Positions 55,717 through 64,000 of a DNA stretch of 64,000 nucleotides are shown here, in pieces. Under the pieces are notes generated by a model. That model did no database searches. It was given only the letters and a program-made list of their open reading frames with translations, and was not told the origin of the DNA. The translations under genes were made by a program, and so were the position numbers. Position 1 is the first letter of the stretch. Each line of letters begins with the position of its first letter. The stretch covers positions 1,288,001 to 1,352,000 of the forward strand of contig NZ_CP065425.1 in NCBI RefSeq assembly GCF_016772275.1, in the 5' to 3' direction. The stretch comes from Heyndrickxia vini (GTDB taxonomy: Bacteria; Bacillota; Bacilli; Bacillales; Bacillaceae_C).

Positions 55717-57873
55717 TTATTTATAAACAGATGGCCAAATAATTTCCAACTGATCACCTTCTGAAATGGTATCATAAAAGGTAACAGCCTCTTTATTATT
55801 TAAGAGTTCAAATTTTCCATTGCTATTTTGAGGCATACTTATATCAACAAATCGGAAAATATCTTGAAAAATAAATGGTTCAATTTTATAAAACTTTAAC
55901 TCTATTTCATCACCATAAAGAATATATTCGTCTGGGGACAATAGTTGACCAGATTTAAAAACTTCGGTTAATGGTTTACTTATTGTTACATTCTCCCCAT
56001 TAAAATATACATGAAGACAATAATCTAATTTTATATTTTTAAGTTTGGCAAACTCTCTTACCGTTAGAGGATTTCTTCTTTCTATGGTGATACAATCCAT
56101 ATGAGAAAAATGGTTAGATAATTTAGCTTCCTCTGAATTAATGAATATTTTAGCAGATTGTGAAGGAAAGAATGTTTCTTTGCCATCGACTTTCAGACGA
56201 AAGGGTTTTAATTCATTAAGTATATCAAACATGTGTAATGTATGAAGAAGTTCTTCCATATTATTTGGAAAGGAAATTTCGATTGAGTCCCCATCTGCAA
56301 GTATTTCCTCAGAAGAAACGACATCTCCATTTTTTCTAATTATCATTGAAACTGTTATGGGCTTTTCGTTAATAAATATTTTTTTACTTGGAATCTCATC
56401 AAGGAGATCTTTAATTTTTATATGCGGGGGTAGGCCGTCTTTCCCTTGTATAATCGTAATTTGATCCCCATTATTTATTAATGTATCTAGTGTGGATGGA
56501 TCCCCGTTTTTTATAATGGTAGGTGGTTCCCCGTGTTCACCCGGAATCGTAATTTGCTGACCATTAAGTGAAACTACTATTCCCATACCAGGCTTTCCAT
56601 GTATAGAGCTAAGTTTAATTCCTGAACCTAATATACAATCCCCAATCGTTAATTCTCTTACCTCAAATAATCTAACCGGTTGTTCGTTTACATACGCAGT
56701 TACGTAATGAACAGGTGATGATTGAGCTGCAATCGCAATTCCAATTGGAGTGATAAATTCTGGACCTTTCGGAATATCAGCTGAGATTGTCAAACTTTGA
56801 ATGGCATCTGTACCTCTTATGGCGACCCTATTCACAGGTAATTGCAAATTGCCAGAAATTCTATTGCAAATATCTGGTGTTTGACTCCCACCGCCAACGA
56901 GCATAACTGCTTTGGGCGCTTTCCCATTATTGAGTAATAAAATTTCTTCAGAAATAGCTTTTGATAGTTTCTCAATTGCAGGTGATATTTGTTCAATCAT
57001 ATTCTCTTTCGTTATTTCTGATTCAAACCCTAGAATATCATTTATTCGAATCAAATCATTGTCGATTAACTGCCTTTTCGCTTGTTCAGCATCAGGAAAG
57101 TCCAGCAAGAATTGATCACTAATTGCTTCAGTAATTTCATCCCCGGCAATAGGTACCATTCCATAAGCAATGACTGTTCCTAAATCAGTTATTGCAATAT
57201 CGGACGTTCCTGCACCAATATCTACAAGGGCCACATTTAGCCTTCTCATGGATGCAGGGACTAAAACATTAATCGCTGCAATTGGTTCGAGTGTTAGTGC
57301 ATCCATTTCTAAGTTTGCTCTTTGAAGCGCAGAAATCAATGATTCTACCACAACCCTTGGGAGGAATGTAGCAATAATTTCAACTGCGGCCTCATCTCCT
57401 TGCTGATCGATAAGATTCCCAATCTCTTCTCCATCTAATCGATATTGAAAAACCGAATAACCAACACAATAGTAAAATTGACTTTGTTGAGCAGAATACT
57501 TTTCCGCTGCTAACGATTGTGCTTTTTGAACTGCACTTAGTTCAAGATGCAAAATATCTTGTTTTGTCATCATCGGCTTTCCCTTTATAGAAATAGAAAC
57601 CTCAGCCTTTTCAGTCTTAAGTGCACGACCGGCAGCTGCGACACATACTTTGCTTAATGGTCCATGATGTTGTTCTAATTTTTCTTTTACTTCCTTTATA
57701 ACATTTGAAACTGAAACAACATCATGAATTTGTCCATCAAGCATTGCTCTTTCTGAATGTTCCTTCACGAATACATCAGCTACATAATAGTGTTGATCTG
57801 CTTCTTCAAGAATAATTCCAACAACAGATCGTGTACCAATGTCCAATGCAAATATCTTCTTTTTATCTTGCAA
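55717..57873 (-). CDS. FtsA/PilM-like actin-fold ATPase with repeated C-terminal modules
   Basis: A 718-residue protein. Residues ~1-380 are an FtsA-type actin fold: phosphate 1 ALDIGTRSVVG, phosphate 2 VALVDIGAGTSDIAI, and adenosine motif AVMLVGGGSQTP. Residues ~385-718 hold about five units of 55-70 residues, each closing with a GD-x-I-E-I-type strand (NNGDQITII, ADGDSIEISF, HMDCITIER, YGDEIELKF, EGDQLEIIWP), suggesting small beta-grasp-like domains. It is a paralogue of FtsA, annotated as FtsA-like in other Bacillus as I recall; its role is not known. The start is TTG, eight bases after AGAAGG. Confidence 0.82.
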   Translation of the reverse strand: MQDKKKIFALDIGTRSVVGIILEEADQHYYVADVFVKEHSERAMLDGQIHDVVSVSNVIKEVKEKLEQHHGPLSKVCVAAAGRALKTEKAEVSISIKGKPMMTKQDILHLELSAVQKAQSLAAEKYSAQQSQFYYCVGYSVFQYRLDGEEIGNLIDQQGDEAAVEIIATFLPRVVVESLISALQRANLEMDALTLEPIAAINVLVPASMRRLNVALVDIGAGTSDIAITDLGTVIAYGMVPIAGDEITEAISDQFLLDFPDAEQAKRQLIDNDLIRINDILGFESEITKENMIEQISPAIEKLSKAISEEILLLNNGKAPKAVMLVGGGSQTPDICNRISGNLQLPVNRVAIRGTDAIQSLTISADIPKGPEFITPIGIAIAAQSSPVHYVTAYVNEQPVRLFEVRELTIGDCILGSGIKLSSIHGKPGMGIVVSLNGQQITIPGEHGEPPTIIKNGDPSTLDTLINNGDQITIIQGKDGLPPHIKIKDLLDEIPSKKIFINEKPITVSMIIRKNGDVVSSEEILADGDSIEISFPNNMEELLHTLHMFDILNELKPFRLKVDGKETFFPSQSAKIFINSEEAKLSNHFSHMDCITIERRNPLTVREFAKLKNIKLDYCLHVYFNGENVTISKPLTEVFKSGQLLSPDEYILYGDEIELKFYKIEPFIFQDIFRFVDISMPQNSNGKFELLNNKEAVTFYDTISEGDQLEIIWPSVYK

Positions 57874-58146
57874 ATGATACACCTTCTTTAAGATATTTCA
57901 TAAAATGCTTTAACACTTAAAAGCGTTTGATTATTAAAGTTTTTTATAGTGACATTTTGAATGCAATGAATTATAATTATGCCTAATAAATATTTTAATC
58001 TCTATGGTGATATGACATAATCCTTTTTAAAATGTATCATAAAGGCGAGTAAAATTAAACTGACTTTGTCATTTCATTAGTATGTTAACAACTTGGACTT
58101 GAGAGTGTTCAGTAAGATGTTATTTATATGAGAGAGGATGAAAAGA

Positions 58147-59229
58147 ATGGGAAATCAGGAGCTAGATCAATTACGAAAACAGGTTGAGGATTTGAATTTA
58201 CAGCTTTTAGAATTAATAAATCAAAGGGCAGAATTAGTACAGAAAATTGGACGAGTAAAAGAAACCGGGGGCGTAAACCGCTTCGATCCAGTTCGTGAAA
58301 GATCAATGCTCAACTTGATTAAAGAAAATAATCATGGACCATTCGAAAACTCTACGATCGAACATATTTTTAAAGAAATTTTTAAAGCAGGGCTAGACCT
58401 TCAACAAGATGATCATCAGAAGGCTCTTCTTGTTTCTCGTAAAAAGAAACCTGAAGATACGATAATAAATATTAAAGGTGCAACAATTGGTGATGGAAAT
58501 GCCCATTTTGTATTTGGCCCGTGTGCGGTTGAGTCATATGAACAAGTTGCACAGGTAGCAAAGTCCGTAAAAGAAAAAGGACTAACACTATTAAGAGGTG
58601 GGGCATTTAAGCCGCGTACATCACCATATGATTTTCAGGGACTAGGTTTTGAAGGATTAAAAATTCTTAAACAAATAGCAGATGAATTTGGATTAGCAGT
58701 CATTAGTGAAATTGTCTCACCTGAAGATATCGAAAAAGCAGCCGATTATATAGATGTAATACAAATTGGGGCGCGAAATATGCAGAACTTCGAATTATTA
58801 AAGGCTGCTGGCGCTGTAAACAAACCGGTTCTTTTAAAACGGGGTATCGCTGCCACTATTGATGAATTTATCAATGCTGCAGAATACATTATGTCACAGG
58901 GGAACGGTCAGATTATTCTTTGTGAACGAGGAATCCGAACATATGAAAGAGCTACTCGAAATACATTAGATATTACTGCAGTACCGATTTTGAAACAAGA
59001 AACCCATTTGCCGGTATTTGTTGACGTTACACATTCGACTGGTAGAAGAGATTTATTATTACCAGCTGCTAAAGCTGCATTAGCAATTGGTGCTGATGGT
59101 GTAATGGCTGAGGTTCATCCAGATCCAGCAGTTGCACTTTCCGATGCCGCTCAGCAAATGGATTTAAACCAGTTTGATCAATTTTATAAAGAACTACAGG
59201 CTTCTCGCGGTGTGGCAAAAGTCTTCTGA
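58147..59229 (+). CDS. aroA: AroA(G), chorismate mutase-DAHP synthase fusion
   Basis: A 360-residue bifunctional enzyme. Residues 1-~90 are an AroQ-type chorismate mutase ([20 protein letters not shown]) that also acts as the feedback sensor for chorismate or prephenate. Residues ~95-360 are DAHP synthase, condensing PEP and erythrose-4-phosphate ([35 protein letters not shown]). ATG 58147 is ten bases after GAGAGG; ATG 58138 is too close. ccpA follows after a terminator. Confidence 0.96.
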   Translation: MGNQELDQLRKQVEDLNLQLLELINQRAELVQKIGRVKETGGVNRFDPVRERSMLNLIKENNHGPFENSTIEHIFKEIFKAGLDLQQDDHQKALLVSRKKKPEDTIINIKGATIGDGNAHFVFGPCAVESYEQVAQVAKSVKEKGLTLLRGGAFKPRTSPYDFQGLGFEGLKILKQIADEFGLAVISEIVSPEDIEKAADYIDVIQIGARNMQNFELLKAAGAVNKPVLLKRGIAATIDEFINAAEYIMSQGNGQIILCERGIRTYERATRNTLDITAVPILKQETHLPVFVDVTHSTGRRDLLLPAAKAALAIGADGVMAEVHPDPAVALSDAAQQMDLNQFDQFYKELQASRGVAKVF

Positions 59230-59251
59230 TTTTTTCAGAAGGCTTTTTTCT
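59221..59251 (+). terminator. Terminator after aroA
   Basis: GTCTTCTGA and TCAGAAGGC (one G-T) form a 9-bp stem with a T-rich loop and six T; the left arm overlaps the stop codon. Confidence 0.8.
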
Positions 59252-59409
59252 TTTTGTCTTTGTTAAAGGCTATTATTGATTTATTTCACCTAGTTGAATG
59301 GAGTGAAGCGCCGGGAGGAGAAATCAACTACCAAGTTTAACTCAGCTTTCTTCTTAAAATCATTAATACTTTTGAATATATTTAAATATTGTCAAATTGG
59401 TGTTATTCA

Positions 59410-59438
59410 TTGCATGATATATCAGTCTATCGTATGAT
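59410..59438 (+). promoter_or_regulatory. Candidate sigma-A promoter of ccpA
   Basis: TTGCAT (59410-59415) and TATGAT (59433-59438) with a 17-base spacer, about 100 bases before the ccpA start. The rest of the 310-base gap shows nothing else certain. Confidence 0.55.
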
Positions 59439-59539
59439 TATAATATATTTTTTTCACTTCTTTTAAGATAAATGATTAGAATGACGATGACTGTTAAAAA
59501 CTATCAATGTATAGTGTAAATATTGGAGCGTGAATATGC

Positions 59540-60538
59540 ATGAATATAACGATTTATGATGTAGCCCGTGAAGCTAATGTTTCTATGGCCACTGTATCTA
59601 GGGTGGTAAATGGAAATCCTAATGTTAAACCTGCTACAAGAAAAAAGGTTGTAGAAGTAATAGAAAGACTAGGATACCGTCCAAATGCGGTTGCACGTGG
59701 TCTAGCTAGTAAGAAAACGACAACAGTTGGAGTAATTATTCCAGATATTTCAAATATTTTCTTTGCTGAATTAGCTAGGGGTATTGAGGATATTGCTACA
59801 ATGTATAAATACAATATTATTTTGAGCAACTCTGATCAAAATAAGGAAAAAGAATTACATCTATTAAATACGATGCTTGGTAAACAAGTGGATGGTATTG
59901 TGTTTATGAGTGGTAATATTACAGAAGAGCATGTTGCGGAATTTGAACGTTCACCTGTTCCGATTGTTTTAGCTGGTTCAATCGAACCATTTAATAAAAT
60001 TCCATCTGTTAATATTAATTATCGACAGGCAGCTTTTGATGCGACAACCGAGTTTATTGAAAAAGGGCATAAGCAAATAGCATTTGTTGTAGGTCCTTTG
60101 CATAATCCTATTAATAAGAATCAAAAGTTAGAAGGGTATAAAGAAGCACTTAGTAAGGCCGGAATTCCTTTTAATGAGGAATATGTAATTGAAGGTGACT
60201 ATACATATGACTCTGGAATTGAAGCTTGGCAGAAATTAAATACATTTTCTAATAGACCAACTGCGATATATGTTGGTAATGATGAGATGGCTCTTGGAGT
60301 TATCCACGGTGCTCAGGACTCAGGTCTTGTCATTCCTGAGCAAGTTGAAATCATTACTTCTGATAATACAAAATTAGCACAAATGGTTCGTCCACAGCTT
60401 ACTTCTGTTGTTCAGCCGCTTTACGATATAGGTGCTGTAGCAATGCGTCTGTTAACTAAGTATATGAACAAAGAAAAGGTTTCTGAGAATATTGTAATCC
60501 TTCCGCATCGAATCGAACATAGAGATTCTACAAAATGA
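59540..60538 (+). CDS. ccpA: Catabolite control protein A
   Basis: A 332-residue LacI-family master regulator of carbon catabolite control, acting with HPr-Ser46-P. The HTH is [22 protein letters not shown]; the hinge follows in [19 protein letters not shown]. The YR pair typical of CcpA is present in the core region around [18 protein letters not shown]. It binds cre sites such as the candidate at 63839-63852. The site GGAGCGTG before the ATG is moderate. It lies after aroA as in B. subtilis. Confidence 0.96.
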   Translation: MNITIYDVAREANVSMATVSRVVNGNPNVKPATRKKVVEVIERLGYRPNAVARGLASKKTTTVGVIIPDISNIFFAELARGIEDIATMYKYNIILSNSDQNKEKELHLLNTMLGKQVDGIVFMSGNITEEHVAEFERSPVPIVLAGSIEPFNKIPSVNINYRQAAFDATTEFIEKGHKQIAFVVGPLHNPINKNQKLEGYKEALSKAGIPFNEEYVIEGDYTYDSGIEAWQKLNTFSNRPTAIYVGNDEMALGVIHGAQDSGLVIPEQVEIITSDNTKLAQMVRPQLTSVVQPLYDIGAVAMRLLTKYMNKEKVSENIVILPHRIEHRDSTK

Positions 60539-60671
60539 ACTTGAATATTAGGATGATAGAAAAAATCAAATTGCTACCTTGATTTATTTCTGATAATCTT
60601 AATATAAATATGAGAAGTGGAATGAAATAAACAACTTCATTTGTTTGATTTCAAGAAGGAAGTGACTGATT

Positions 60672-61220
60672 TTGGGGAACAAAACGAAGAAAGAACTTTA
60701 TTCATGGATAAAATCCATTATCCTTGCCGCAATTATTGTTTTTGTTGTTCGGTATTTTGTTTTTACACCATCTATCGTTGTAGGTCAATCGATGATGCCG
60801 AATTTACAAGATGGTAACCGAATTATTGTTAGTAAGCTTAGTGATATTAAAAGATTTGATGAAATTGTTTTTCAGGCACCCGATGCGGACGAGCATTATG
60901 TAAAGAGAGTAATTGGCCTCCCAGGTGATCATATTGAAATGAAAAATGATGTCCTATACATTAATGGTAAAGCATATAAAGAACCTTATTTGAAAGCAAA
61001 TAAGGAAGATCTGCCATCATCGCAAAAATTAACAGAGGACTTTACTTTAGAAGAACAGATTGGTAAAAAAGAAGTTCCTAAAGGTTATTTATATGTACTC
61101 GGTGATAACCGCTTAGTTAGTAAAGATAGTCGAATTTTTGGCGTAATCCCGATGGATTCCGTCGTAGGGAAAGTGAAGCTTCGTTTTTGGCCGTTTAATG
61201 AAATCAAGGTATTTAAATAA
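60672..61220 (+). CDS. lepB: Type I signal peptidase
   Basis: A 182-residue SipS-type enzyme with one N-terminal membrane helix (~13-31). The catalytic Ser40 lies in GQSMMPNL and Lys78 in YVKRVIGLPGD; LGDNRLVSKDSRIFG is the later box, here with VSK where NSxDSR is usual. It removes secretory signal peptides outside the membrane. The start is TTG after AAGGAAGTG. It occupies the place of motPS in B. subtilis. Confidence 0.93.
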   Translation: MGNKTKKELYSWIKSIILAAIIVFVVRYFVFTPSIVVGQSMMPNLQDGNRIIVSKLSDIKRFDEIVFQAPDADEHYVKRVIGLPGDHIEMKNDVLYINGKAYKEPYLKANKEDLPSSQKLTEDFTLEEQIGKKEVPKGYLYVLGDNRLVSKDSRIFGVIPMDSVVGKVKLRFWPFNEIKVFK

Positions 61221-61227
61221 GATTAAA

Positions 61228-61268
61228 GAAAATAGTCCTCCTTTTATACAAGGGGACTATTTTTTTTC
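61228..61268. terminator. Bidirectional terminator between lepB and acuC
   Basis: AAAATAGTCC-CCTT and AAGG-GGACTATTTT form a stem with T-run; the right arm lies in the last acuC codons. Confidence 0.8.
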
Positions 61269-62422
61269 GTGTTTTGTTGTTGTAAAAAATGAAGGATTCG
61301 TTCAGCTGTCTTGAAATTTTTTTCGGTTATTTCCGGTTTTCTTGGGATTGGTTCATACAGATCTTGTGGATCTTCCCAAGTAGTAGCGATAGGAATAGGC
61401 GCTTTCTTTTGCCATTTGTCTACCCACGAAATGGGCAGCTTACCTGAAAGGGGAGAATGATTAATCATTTCTAGCCAAATCATAGACCATGCCCGCGGGA
61501 CAACCCGCCAAATGTCATACCCTCCACCCCCAACAGCAATCCATTTACCGTCGCAATATTGATGTGCCAGTTCGTGAGCAATTTTGGGTATTTCTCGGTA
61601 AATATTAATAGATGCAGATAAATGCGTTAATGGATCATAGTAATGAGAATCTGCACCATTTTGAGTTAAAATAACATCTGGTTTAAAATATGCCGCTACT
61701 TCTTTAATTGTTGTTGTAAAGCATTGGAGCCATGATTCATCTTCTGTAAAAGCATCGACGGGCATATTAAATGAATAACCATAGCCTATTCCATTTCCCC
61801 ATTCATTGACATTGCCTGTCCCAGGAAATAAATACCTACCTGTTTCATGAATGGAAAAAGTGCATACATCATTATCATCATAAAATGACCATTGCACCCC
61901 ATCACCGTGATGGGCATCTGTATCTATATAAAGAACTCTAGCATGATATTTTTCTTGTAAATATTTTATAGCAACAGAGCTATCATTATATACACAAAAG
62001 CCGGAAGCTTTGCCTCTAAAACCATGGTGCAGACCCCCACCTAAATGTAATGCATGCGGGGTTTTCCCGGTCATTACATAATCAACCGCAGTAAGTGTTC
62101 CTCCCACTAAAAGGGCACTTGCCTCATGCATCCCGGGGAATGTTGGGGTATCTTCTGTTCCTAATCCATAGTTTTCGGCTATCTCTTCAGATAATTGCCC
62201 CTTGCCTGCACTTTTTACCGCAGCAATATATGCTGGATCGTGAATTAATTGAAGTTCCTCATCTTTTGCCATTCTAGGTTTAATAATATCTTCGTTATGA
62301 ATAACTTTTAATTCATTTAAAAGATCAAGTGTTAATGTAAGGCGAAATTGGTTAAATGGATGATCTTTAGAAAATCGATAAGAAAGAAGTTCATCTGAAT
62401 AAATAAAAACCGCATCTTTCAT
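61244..62422 (-). CDS. acuC: AcuC, acetoin-utilisation deacetylase
   Basis: A 392-residue histone-deacetylase-like NAD-independent Zn enzyme that removes acetyl groups from acetyl-CoA synthetase AcsA. Active-site marks: [31 protein letters not shown] (metal Asp/His) and [22 protein letters not shown]. The ATG at 62422 overlaps the acuB stop (ATGA); an upstream in-frame start lies inside acuB. Last gene of the acuABC operon. Confidence 0.95.
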   Translation of the reverse strand: MKDAVFIYSDELLSYRFSKDHPFNQFRLTLTLDLLNELKVIHNEDIIKPRMAKDEELQLIHDPAYIAAVKSAGKGQLSEEIAENYGLGTEDTPTFPGMHEASALLVGGTLTAVDYVMTGKTPHALHLGGGLHHGFRGKASGFCVYNDSSVAIKYLQEKYHARVLYIDTDAHHGDGVQWSFYDDNDVCTFSIHETGRYLFPGTGNVNEWGNGIGYGYSFNMPVDAFTEDESWLQCFTTTIKEVAAYFKPDVILTQNGADSHYYDPLTHLSASINIYREIPKIAHELAHQYCDGKWIAVGGGGYDIWRVVPRAWSMIWLEMINHSPLSGKLPISWVDKWQKKAPIPIATTWEDPQDLYEPIPRKPEITEKNFKTAERILHFLQQQNTKKNSPLV

Positions 62423-63069
62423 ACTGACATACCTGGCATATTTGGCCATAATACTATATGACCTTTTTCTTTAAGGTGCTGGATAACACGGATGGGATTC
62501 ATTGTTTGAATCCGAAATACCAATATTTTTGATTGAGAGTCTTTCTTATCTGGATAAACAAGAACACTATGCACATTAACATGCATTTCACTGAAAATGG
62601 CGGTTATTTCATGAAGCATTCCCGATCGATTAGGAACTTTAATTTCAATTTGAGAGCCGGGTTGGTTCACACCTGTTAATTCCACCATCGTTCGAAGAAG
62701 ATCAGTACTAGTAATGATACCGATGATTTTTTGTTTCAAAATGATTGGAAGACAGCCGATTCTGTGTTCGTAAAAAAGGCCTGCAACTTCCTCAACAAAA
62801 TCTAATGGGTGTCCTGTTATCACATTGGTTTTCATAATATTGCTGATGGGAAAATTCAGTTCTTTTTCTAGTTGATCATTTCTGAAAAATGGGGATGGTA
62901 CTGTATCTTTTATATCCCTTTCGGTTATTAAGCCGACTAATTGCTCCTGTTGATCTACAATTGGGATATGGCGAATTTTCCTTTCCCTCATCAATAATAG
63001 GGCAGAATGAATAGTATCTTCAGCATGTAAAGTGATAACATCTGTCTTCATTATTTCCTCAATAATCAC
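62419..63069 (-). CDS. acuB: AcuB, CBS and ACT domain protein
   Basis: A 216-residue regulator. Two CBS domains ([21 protein letters not shown] and [22 protein letters not shown]) likely bind an adenosine ligand, then an ACT domain ([16 protein letters not shown]). Its role in acetate/acetoin control of AcsA is not fully known. I start at GTG 63069, nine bases after AGGAG; TTG 63078 touches the ribosome site. Coupled to acuC. Confidence 0.92.
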   Translation of the reverse strand: MIIEEIMKTDVITLHAEDTIHSALLLMRERKIRHIPIVDQQEQLVGLITERDIKDTVPSPFFRNDQLEKELNFPISNIMKTNVITGHPLDFVEEVAGLFYEHRIGCLPIILKQKIIGIITSTDLLRTMVELTGVNQPGSQIEIKVPNRSGMLHEITAIFSEMHVNVHSVLVYPDKKDSQSKILVFRIQTMNPIRVIQHLKEKGHIVLWPNMPGMSV

Positions 63070-63111
63070 AGAACTCAACTCCTAATATGTAACTATTCCC
63101 AACCTGCGAAT

Positions 63112-63744
63112 CTAGTACATAAATCGATTCATGAATCGCAATTGGTCGAACTTTTGAATGGATTCATTATCTATTCTTTTTCCTATTTTGACCATTAAAC
63201 AATTGGCTGGATGCGAACTAATTTCCGGATCATCTGTTGCAAACCATTTTAATCCCCCAGCCCCCATCATTTTTTCCATTACTTTTCTATATTCCCAAAC
63301 ATTCAATCCAGTTCCTTTTAAATCCCAATGCCAATAATACTCAGTTGTTATTGTAATATAATCTTCCATCGCGTCATCCATCATCGATACTTTTAATAAA
63401 CTTTTCCCAACTGAACAACCCCTATATTTCGGAATTACTTCAATAGCACCTAGTTCGATTAAATTTTCCATCTTTCCTTTTGACCATCGTTCCAAAGGGT
63501 CAGGGTATAGGAATGTAACGTATCCGACAATGGTATTGAATTCTCTTGCGATAATAATTCGTCCCTCTGGCAAATCGGCAATTTCAATTAATGCTTTATG
63601 TTGTTGTGTTGGCGGACGAAAGGCAACTAAGTCTTGATGAAATTCAAAGCTTGCTAGCTGCTCTGAAGGAATAGGGCCTTCAATAATTAAATTTCCTTTA
63701 GTTGTCTTTAACTCCATGGCATTATAAATTTTTATATGCTCCAT
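63112..63744 (-). CDS. acuA: AcuA, protein acetyltransferase
   Basis: A 210-residue GNAT that acetylates and so inactivates AcsA. The acetyl-CoA loop is LGAIEVIPKYRGCSVGKSLL (~103-122). MEHIKIYNA and ERWSKGKMENL, TTEYYWHWDLKG closely resemble B. subtilis AcuA. The ATG at 63744 follows AGGAGTGG; a long upstream frame to 63864 crosses the cre/promoter region and is rejected. First gene of acuABC, divergent from acsA. Confidence 0.95.
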   Translation of the reverse strand: MEHIKIYNAMELKTTKGNLIIEGPIPSEQLASFEFHQDLVAFRPPTQQHKALIEIADLPEGRIIIAREFNTIVGYVTFLYPDPLERWSKGKMENLIELGAIEVIPKYRGCSVGKSLLKVSMMDDAMEDYITITTEYYWHWDLKGTGLNVWEYRKVMEKMMGAGGLKWFATDDPEISSHPANCLMVKIGKRIDNESIQKFDQLRFMNRFMY

Positions 63745-63838
63745 TTTGCCACTCCTATTACTTTTTTCTAAAGTAATTATACATAACTTTTCAAAAAGGA
63801 TGTTTATGTGATGGATAAAAAAAGATAGTTTTGTATAA

Positions 63839-63852
63839 ATTAAGCGCTTACA
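63839..63852. promoter_or_regulatory. Candidate CcpA operator (cre)
   Basis: The minus strand reads TGTAAGCGCTTAAT, matching the cre pattern TGWAANCGNTNWCA at 12 of 14 positions with the central AAGCGCTT palindrome. It lies between divergent acuA and acsA. Both are known CcpA targets in B. subtilis. Confidence 0.65.
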
Positions 63853-63922
63853 ACTATTATACATGACAAATTACTTTTTCACTTTATAAATCAATAGGAA
63901 TATATAAAAAAATAAAAATTTT

Positions 63923-63951
63923 TTGTGAAATCTTTTGTTTTGTACTATAAT
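63923..63951 (+). promoter_or_regulatory. Sigma-A promoter of acsA
   Basis: TTGTGA (63923-63928) and TATAAT (63946-63951) with a 17-base spacer; transcription would start near 63958. Confidence 0.7.
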
Positions 63952-63986
63952 AATAGTGTGAATTTTTTTAATAAGGGGGATTTGTA

Positions 63987-64000
63987 ATGGAAATGAGAAC
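63987..64000 (+). CDS. acsA: Start of acetyl-CoA synthetase acsA (partial)
   Basis: Only four codons and part of a fifth (MEMR) are inside the window. The call rests on place: divergent from acuABC, with a good sigma-A promoter, candidate cre, and AAGGGGGA six bases before the ATG. AcsA is the target of AcuA and AcuC. Confidence 0.65.

Noticed and set aside
1-64000. tRNA, rRNA or prophage genes
   Set aside because: None were recognised by eye; no clover-leaf ends, integrase or phage structural genes were evident, though small tRNAs could be missed without a scan.

Overview
The window reads as a conserved chromosomal stretch of a low-GC, spore-forming Bacillaceae (Bacillus sensu lato). Gene content and order closely follow the yt/men/acu region of Bacillus subtilis as I know it. 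The species cannot be named from sequence alone. Sporulation membership is suggested by a Cse60 homologue and a YhcN/YlaJ-type lipoprotein. No plasmid, phage or transposase genes were seen, and no tRNA or rRNA genes.

Layout. 1-6.5 kb: menaquinone operon menF(partial)-menD-menH-menB // menE-menC, with a terminator between menB and menE. 6.6-9.6 kb: small proteins (DUF1540, YidD, a YtzI-like membrane peptide), the ferritin-like Dps behind a good sigma-B-type promoter, and a lipoprotein. 9.6-13.5 kb: ytlACD-type ABC importer, ytmA hydrolase, ytmB. 13.5-19.5 kb: pckA, a SAM-I riboswitch with a long leader, metK (carrying a one-base frameshift) and asnB. 19.5-25.1 kb: C39-like peptidase, ytpA-ytpB (phospholipase and sesquarterpene synthase), mnmM (ytqB), ytzC, MFS transporter yttB. 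25.1-30.2 kb: T-box-controlled leuS, a sortase substrate/class D sortase pair, rhodanese ytwF. 30.3-30.8 kb: a non-coding 52-bp tandem repeat array. 31-42 kb: cse60, ytfP, murJ/ytgP, rsuA-like gene, ytzE, pepV, dat, thpR, ytlQ, ytmP, ytzH, trmB. 42-55.7 kb: ytnP lactonase, ytzB, an LtaS-like enzyme, ytoP, a DUF84 protein, ytpP, ytpQ, a lipoprotein, sftA, murC, an M29 peptidase, ytxG-ytxH. 55.7-64 kb: a large FtsA-like ATPase with a repeated C-terminal region, aroA, ccpA, a signal peptidase, acuCBA and the first codons of acsA.

How it fits together. Most genes are housekeeping: quinone synthesis, gluconeogenesis (pckA), acetate use (acsA with acuABC behind a candidate cre operator, with ccpA itself 3 kb away), cell wall and division (murC, murJ, sftA, LtaS-like), and tRNA modification or charging (trmB, mnmM, leuS). 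Visible regulation includes a SAM riboswitch, a leucine T-box, two sigma-B-like promoters, a cre site and many intrinsic terminators that often overlap 3' coding ends.

The unusual content lies mainly between genes. Two families of structured intergenic repeats (called R1 and R2 here) each have two long copies whose differences are compensatory across predicted stems. R1 also has short remnants and one insertion-bearing variant inside the metK leader. There is a strictly periodic 52-bp minisatellite. The FtsA-like protein with about five C-terminal modules is the most interesting protein. I did not find a clear new multi-gene system; the repeats and the FtsA-like fusion are the best candidates for follow-up.
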